DNA from: an uncultured Flavobacteriales bacterium
Lineage (GTDB): Bacteria; Bacteroidota; Bacteroidia; Flavobacteriales; UBA7430
DNA length: 7,867 bases
NCBI GenBank assembly: GCA_913041775.1
Contig: CAJWJW010000061.1
Location: 1-7,867, forward strand
Reading direction: 5' to 3'
Positions 4,749 through 7,867 of the stretch are shown here, piece after piece (the stretch's first letter is position 1; each line of letters opens with the position of its first letter). Both the position numbers and the translations under genes were made by a program. Below the pieces are notes generated by a model. The model was given only the letters and a program-made list of their open reading frames with translations, was not told where the DNA came from and did no database searches.

Positions 4749-6069
4749 TGTATGACTTCTTATTGGGAGTGAATGTAGTTTTAATCCGAGTTACTCTTCT
4801 TTTATTTACTGACTCAATAGTGAACAGGTATTCATTGAATTTAATTTGTGTATTTTTTTCTGGGATGTTTCCAGTAAGTTCGAGTATAAAACCTGCTAAG
4901 CTGTCAGACTCCCCTTTAGCTTCTTCAAATTTCTGTCCGTCAATATTTAGTATTCTATAGAAATCATTTAAGGCTGTTTTTCCTTCAAACACATAATTAG
5001 TATCATCCAGTTTAGAATAAACCAAATCGTCGTCATCGAACTCGTCGCTTATATCTCCTACAATTTCTTCAATAATATCTTCTAGGCTTACAATTCCAGA
5101 AGTCCCCCCATATTCATCTACGACAATGGCTAAGTGAATTTTTTTCGTTTGAAATTCTTTTAATAAATCATCAATCTTCTTATTCTCTGGCACGTAAAAC
5201 ACTTCTCTTAGAAGAGTTGTCCATTCGAAATCTGAAGTTTCTTTTAAGTAGGGTAGTAGGTCTTTAATATAAAGCACCCCTTTAATGTTATCGAAAGAAT
5301 CTCTATAAATCGGTATACGTGAGAAGCCAGTTTGTCTTATAGTTTCTAGAACTTCATCATAAGAAGTCTTTTCGCTAAGTGAGGTAACATCTATGCGCGA
5401 ACGCATTATTTGTTTTACATCAGTATTCCCAAATTTTACTATTCCTTCCAGTATTTTTTGCTCATCCTTGTCTCCGTTTTCTAAGCTCGTTATCTCTAGC
5501 GCGTTAGATAAGTCGTTAACAGATAAATCGTGCCCTTTACTTTGAACTCTTTTGTCTATTATTCCTGTACTCGCAACTAGGAGTAAGCTTATTGGCTTTA
5601 GTATTTTAGATAAAAATAATAATGGTAAAGCCATTTTTTTAGCAAAAGAAGCTGCGTTGTTATTTGCATAAACCTTAGGTAGTACTTCTCCGAAAAGTAG
5701 TAGTAAAAATGTAATTATCACTACTTGAACAATAAACTCCAGCCATTCTATTTCGTGGAAGTTGAATATAGTTGCTGATATATAACTGGAAAGAGTAATG
5801 ATTCCGACATTTATAAAGTTATTCGCTATGAGTATAGTTGCAAGTAATTCTTTAGGTTTTTGTAAAAAGCTCTCTACAAGTTTAGATCTTCTTGACTTTT
5901 GTTTGCTAAGCCTTTCTAGATCTGTCGGTTTAAGAGCGAAAAATGCTACTTCAGCACCAGAAATTAATGCTGAAGTAGCTAGTAATCCAAGTAAAATCAA
6001 AATAGAGATAATCGAATCGGTCTCTATTGGTTTTAAAATTGATAAGGTAACAATGGGTTCAGGATCCAA
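4738..6069 (-). CDS. gldE: GldE: CNNM/CorC-type membrane protein with CBS domains
   Basis: This 443-residue protein has the hemolysin C/CorC architecture. A CNNM (DUF21) membrane domain covers about residues 19-175, with four hydrophobic segments (about 20-46, 73-101, 110-135, 146-171) and the motif FGEVLPK at 126-132. A CBS pair follows at about 217-340, including IPIYRDSFDNIKGVLY and VDEYGGTSGIVSLEDIIEEIVGD. A C-terminal CorC/HlyC domain covers about 360-430. Relatives affect Mg2+ or Co2+ transport. GldE supports gliding together with GldD in F. johnsoniae. The start is TTG (complement of 6067-6069): an in-frame TAA lies 15 bases upstream of it, the first internal Met is near residue 146 and would remove most of the membrane domain, and the opening DPEP resembles what I recall for family N-termini. 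It begins 21 bases after ssb and overlaps gldD by 11 bases. Confidence 0.94.
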   Translation of the reverse strand: MDPEPIVTLSILKPIETDSIISILILLGLLATSALISGAEVAFFALKPTDLERLSKQKSRRSKLVESFLQKPKELLATILIANNFINVGIITLSSYISATIFNFHEIEWLEFIVQVVIITFLLLLFGEVLPKVYANNNAASFAKKMALPLLFLSKILKPISLLLVASTGIIDKRVQSKGHDLSVNDLSNALEITSLENGDKDEQKILEGIVKFGNTDVKQIMRSRIDVTSLSEKTSYDEVLETIRQTGFSRIPIYRDSFDNIKGVLYIKDLLPYLKETSDFEWTTLLREVFYVPENKKIDDLLKEFQTKKIHLAIVVDEYGGTSGIVSLEDIIEEIVGDISDEFDDDDLVYSKLDDTNYVFEGKTALNDFYRILNIDGQKFEEAKGESDSLAGFILELTGNIPEKNTQIKFNEYLFTIESVNKRRVTRIKTTFTPNKKSYNED

Positions 6070-6090
6070 AGTTTTTAGTTTTAGTTAAAC

Positions 6091-6534
6091 TTAAAAAGGA
6101 AGGTTTGTTTCCCCTTGTGATGGTGATTCTTCTACGAAGGAATCTAAATTGGGCTCATTAGCTGCATTTTTGATTGCGGGCTTGTCTTCTTTTTTGTTAT
6201 TACCCATCATCTGCATTTGGTCTGCTAAAATTTCGGTACTGTAACTAGTTTGTCCGCTTTCCTTTTCAACCCAAGAACGGGTTCTAATCTTTCCTTCAAT
6301 CAGTACTTTATCTCCTTTGTGTAAGTACTTATCAGCAATTTCTGCCAAGCCTTTCCATAAGATGATGTTATGCCATTCGGTATGACTTGTTCGTTCTCCA
6401 CTTTTACGGTTCTTGTACGTTTCTCTGGTAGCAATAGATAAACGACACATTACTGCACCGCTTTCTAGCGTTCTGGTTTCTGGGTCTTTACCCAGGTTTC
6501 CCATTAAAATAACTTTGTTTAATGAAGCTCCCAT
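6091..6534 (-). CDS. ssb: Single-stranded DNA-binding protein
   Basis: This 147-residue SSB coats single-stranded DNA in replication, repair and recombination, typically as a homotetramer. The OB-fold spans about residues 4-108, with LNKVILMGNLGKDPETR at the start, the aromatic TEWHNIILWKGLAE segment in the middle and GDKVLIEGKI later. A short flexible linker leads to the protein-interaction tip. That tip ends NLPF. The final LPF matches many Bacteroidota SSBs, but the usual Asp-Asp before it is replaced by Glu-Thr-Asn, so the tip is less acidic than common. The start is ATG (CAT at 6532-6534), with five ATT triplets directly upstream and its own promoter after mutY. It leads the ssb-gldE-gldD unit, with gldE 21 bases downstream. 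Confidence 0.97.
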   Translation of the reverse strand: MGASLNKVILMGNLGKDPETRTLESGAVMCRLSIATRETYKNRKSGERTSHTEWHNIILWKGLAEIADKYLHKGDKVLIEGKIRTRSWVEKESGQTSYSTEILADQMQMMGNNKKEDKPAIKNAANEPNLDSFVEESPSQGETNLPF

Positions 6535-6549
6535 AATAATAATAATAAT
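6535..6549 (-). repeat. (ATT)5 triplet tract directly before the ssb start codon
   Basis: On the coding (minus) strand, five ATT triplets directly precede the ATG of ssb. The plus strand shows five AAT at 6535-6549. The tract occupies the usual ribosome-binding window, so no Shine-Dalgarno motif is possible there. Copy-number change would alter the leader without affecting the frame. Confidence 0.9.
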
Positions 6550-6580
6550 GAATTAAGTTAATAAATTATATATAATTAAT

Positions 6581-6593
6581 TTACATTTTGTAA
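6581..6593. promoter_or_regulatory. Palindrome TTACA-TTT-TGTAA in the ssb leader, candidate operator
   Basis: This perfect 5-bp inverted repeat with a 3-base spacer overlaps the predicted ssb transcription start (near 6592), just downstream of the -7 box. The position suits a repressor site, but the motif matches no LexA consensus that I know. Confidence 0.35.
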
Positions 6594-6598
6594 TGTAT

Positions 6599-6629
6599 CA
6601 AACTTACTAAAATTTAAGCTAATTATCAA
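6599..6629 (-). promoter_or_regulatory. Bacteroidota-type promoter for ssb-gldE-gldD
   Basis: On the minus strand, TAAGTTTG (complement of 6599-6606) matches TAnnTTTG, and TTG (complement of 6627-6629) lies 20 bases upstream as the -33 element. It lies between the mutY stop (6634-6636) and ssb, so ssb can be expressed apart from mutY. The leader would be about 58 bases and very AT-rich. No terminator follows mutY, so read-through is also possible. Confidence 0.7.
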
Positions 6630-6633
6630 GTAT

Positions 6634-7680
6634 TTAGCACCTATTCAGTTCTTCTAAAAAGGCTTCTATAGGTTTAGGTACAGGGTATTTAGATAACTTA
6701 TCTATTCGAACTAAAAACGGTTTGTTCTTTTCGTCTAAATAGTCCGTTTTTACGTGTTGTATATTTATATGTAAGTGTTGATGACTTAATTTATGCTTGT
6801 AAGAGTTGTTCTTAATGACATTAAATTTAGTAGATCCAATCAATTTATTTAGATAGTAGCTATCAGGTTCAGAAAGTTGATCATTTTGCTTGTCAGCTTC
6901 TTCTAATGGGAAGTCGTAAAGGTTTTGCCAAATCCCTTTGCGTTCTCTTTTGTTTAGTATAATTTGATTTTTATACTCGATGCAATAATAGTTTAAATAC
7001 CTATTCCTGATTTTAGTCTTTTTATCTTTTATTGGAAGTTGATCAAGTCTGTTATTATTGAACCCAATACAAATAGATTGTAGTGGGCAGTTGTGGCAGC
7101 CTGTATTCTTTGGAGTACATACAGTTGCTCCCAACTCCATTAATCCTTGATTGTAATCTCCCGGCTCTTCATTACAAATTAAGCTGTCTGCCAAAAGTTG
7201 AAATTCTTTAATTCCTTTACTGCTGTTTATGGCGGTGCTAATTTCGAACACCCTAGCTAGTACTCTGTAAACATTGCCATCTACTGCAGCTTGTTTTTCC
7301 TTATAGCAAATGGAGCTAATAGCTGCAGCAGTGTATGGACCCACACCTTTGAGTTTTAACAGTTCTTTATAGTTTTTAGGGAAAGTGTCATTTAGATTGA
7401 AATGAATATGTTTCGCAGTAAAATGAATATTTCGTGCTCTAGAATAGTAGCCTAGTCCTTGCCAAACCTTTAGTACTTCTTGTTCTTCAGCTTCAGCTAA
7501 ATCTTTAATGCTCGGGAATGTGGCTATAAAATTAGTGTAGTAATTTATGCCTTGCGCCACCCGCGTTTGTTGCAGGATAATTTCAGAAATCCAGACCTTA
7601 TAGGCTTCGTTAGAAGCTCTCCAAGGTAGGTTTCGTTGGTTTTTGTAATACCAATGTAGTATGCGACTTGAGAATTCCAC
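6634..7680 (-). CDS. mutY: A/G-specific adenine DNA glycosylase MutY
   Basis: This 348-residue base-excision repair enzyme removes adenine paired with 8-oxoguanine. The N-terminal HhH-GPD domain (about residues 1-180) has NLPWR, WISEIILQQTRV with catalytic-type E33, GLGYYSRARN, the helix-hairpin-helix LKGVGPYTA and VDGNV with catalytic D134. A [4Fe-4S] cluster site follows with C188, C195, C198 and C204 in C-x6-C-x2-C-x5-C spacing. The C-terminal NUDIX-like domain that reads 8-oxoG spans about 225-345, with GIWQNLYDFP and KHKLSHQHLHI. All key residues are intact and length is normal. The start is GTG (complement of 7678-7680). The open frame extends only a short way upstream to a TAA and contains no ATG, and this start suits the N-terminal pattern of the family. 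It diverges from the HU-family gene and ends 99 bases before ssb. Confidence 0.97.
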   Translation of the reverse strand: MEFSSRILHWYYKNQRNLPWRASNEAYKVWISEIILQQTRVAQGINYYTNFIATFPSIKDLAEAEEQEVLKVWQGLGYYSRARNIHFTAKHIHFNLNDTFPKNYKELLKLKGVGPYTAAAISSICYKEKQAAVDGNVYRVLARVFEISTAINSSKGIKEFQLLADSLICNEEPGDYNQGLMELGATVCTPKNTGCHNCPLQSICIGFNNNRLDQLPIKDKKTKIRNRYLNYYCIEYKNQIILNKRERKGIWQNLYDFPLEEADKQNDQLSEPDSYYLNKLIGSTKFNVIKNNSYKHKLSHQHLHINIQHVKTDYLDEKNKPFLVRIDKLSKYPVPKPIEAFLEELNRC

Positions 7681-7757
7681 GCTTAATATTATGTGAATGA
7701 GATTATTAGAGCCTTAAAATAAAGTTTAATATCTTTTTAAATTGAAATGAAAAAAAC

Positions 7758-7765
7758 TATATTTG
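7758..7765 (+). promoter_or_regulatory. Putative -7 promoter element for the HU-family gene
   Basis: TATATTTG matches TAnnTTTG, 57 bases before the ATG at 7823. A partial -33 match, TTTT (7734-7737), lies 20 bases upstream. The leader of about 50 bases ends in an A-rich stretch typical of well-expressed Bacteroidota genes. CCCC (7769-7772) and GGGG (7781-7784) around the start site could form a small hairpin. Confidence 0.5.
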
Positions 7766-7771
7766 CCACCC

Positions 7772-7779
7772 CAAATTTA
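7772..7779 (-). promoter_or_regulatory. Putative -7 promoter element for mutY
   Basis: The complement reads TAAATTTG, the only TAnnTTTG match between mutY and the HU-family gene on this strand. It implies a leader of about 85 bases. No TTG is seen at the expected -33 place, so support is modest. Confidence 0.35.
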
Positions 7780-7822
7780 AGGGGAAAACATTTATAAATA
7801 GCTTTTTAAAGAATAAAAGAAA

Positions 7823-7867
7823 ATGACTAAAGCAGATATCGTAGCTGAGATTGCTGAAAAAACAGGT
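7823..7867 (+). CDS. HU/IHF-family DNA-binding protein, 3'-truncated by window edge
   Basis: Only 15 codons are visible, MTKADIVAEIAEKTG, which is the typical opening helix of HU-family proteins in Bacteroidota (usually about 90-100 residues). HU proteins are dimeric, bend DNA and compact the nucleoid. The start is ATG at 7823-7825, with the A-rich leader AAAGAATAAAAGAAA and no Shine-Dalgarno motif. A TATATTTG -7 element lies 57 bases upstream. An HU gene beside mutY-ssb-gldE-gldD is a familiar order in this phylum. The DNA-binding arm lies outside the window, so the subtype cannot be assigned. Confidence 0.85.
   Translation, partial: MTKADIVAEIAEKTG

Noticed and set aside
5798..6088. Open frame antisense to gldE, and similar ones inside the transporter gene (1671-1904), cox15 (3142-3384) and gldE (4748-4960)
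   Set aside because: Each lies opposite a confidently identified gene and shows no recognisable domain or promoter.
6562..6583. AT-rich imperfect palindrome in the ssb leader (TAAATTA ... TAATTTA)
   Set aside because: It is composed only of A and T in a leader that is almost entirely A/T. Repeats like this arise by chance, and the nearby TTACA/TGTAA pair is the stronger signal.
6581..6593. CopY-type copper operator reading of TTACATTTTGTAA
   Set aside because: The CopY box is TACA-N2-TGTA, while here the spacer is three bases. The site also lies before ssb rather than a copper gene.

Overview
The window looks like an ordinary housekeeping stretch from a low-GC member of the phylum Bacteroidota, probably order Flavobacteriales. 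Three things point there. It carries the phylum-specific gliding/type IX secretion gene pair gldE-gldD in the block mutY-ssb-gldE-gldD, beside an HU-family gene. Its intergenic regions carry the Bacteroidota-type promoter element TAnnTTTG, in the best cases with a TTTG or TTG about 20 bases upstream. Start codons are preceded by A/T-rich sequence rather than a clear Shine-Dalgarno motif. No tRNA, rRNA, CRISPR array, insertion sequence or phage gene is visible.

Layout. (1) Positions 1-722, plus strand: the 3' part of dtd (D-aminoacyl-tRNA deacylase) overlaps by one base a small MazG-type nucleotide pyrophosphohydrolase gene. (2) A symmetric hairpin at 737-775 separates this pair from rplU-rpmA (ribosomal proteins L21 and L27), which run the other way from a strong promoter at 1478-1509. 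(3) An EamA/DMT-type transporter (minus) and a small Cys-rich lipoprotein with a heavy-metal-associated (HMA) domain (plus) diverge from a 110-base intergenic region with back-to-back promoters and a small dyad. The lipoprotein gene ends at a good terminator (3083-3115). (4) cox15/ctaA (heme A synthase, plus) converges on gldD with overlapping 3' ends. (5) The minus-strand block mutY, ssb, gldE, gldD. ssb has its own promoter and is tightly linked to gldE, which overlaps gldD by 11 bases. (6) The first 15 codons of an HU-family DNA-binding protein gene run off the right edge.

The genes fall into translation quality control and ribosome parts (dtd, rplU, rpmA), nucleotide and DNA maintenance (mazG-type, mutY, ssb, HU), respiration and metal handling (cox15, HMA lipoprotein), and gliding/secretion (gldD, gldE). 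I found no clearly novel multi-gene system. The most distinctive object is the HMA lipoprotein with a metallothionein-like tail of 16 cysteines, built partly from three copies of a CGT(E/D)C-x-KPCC-x-K unit. Other points worth a look are the His-to-Asn change in the first heme-binding motif of Cox15, dyads in the ssb leader and in the transporter/HMA intergenic region, face-to-face promoter elements between mutY and HU, and non-ATG starts for gldE and mutY.
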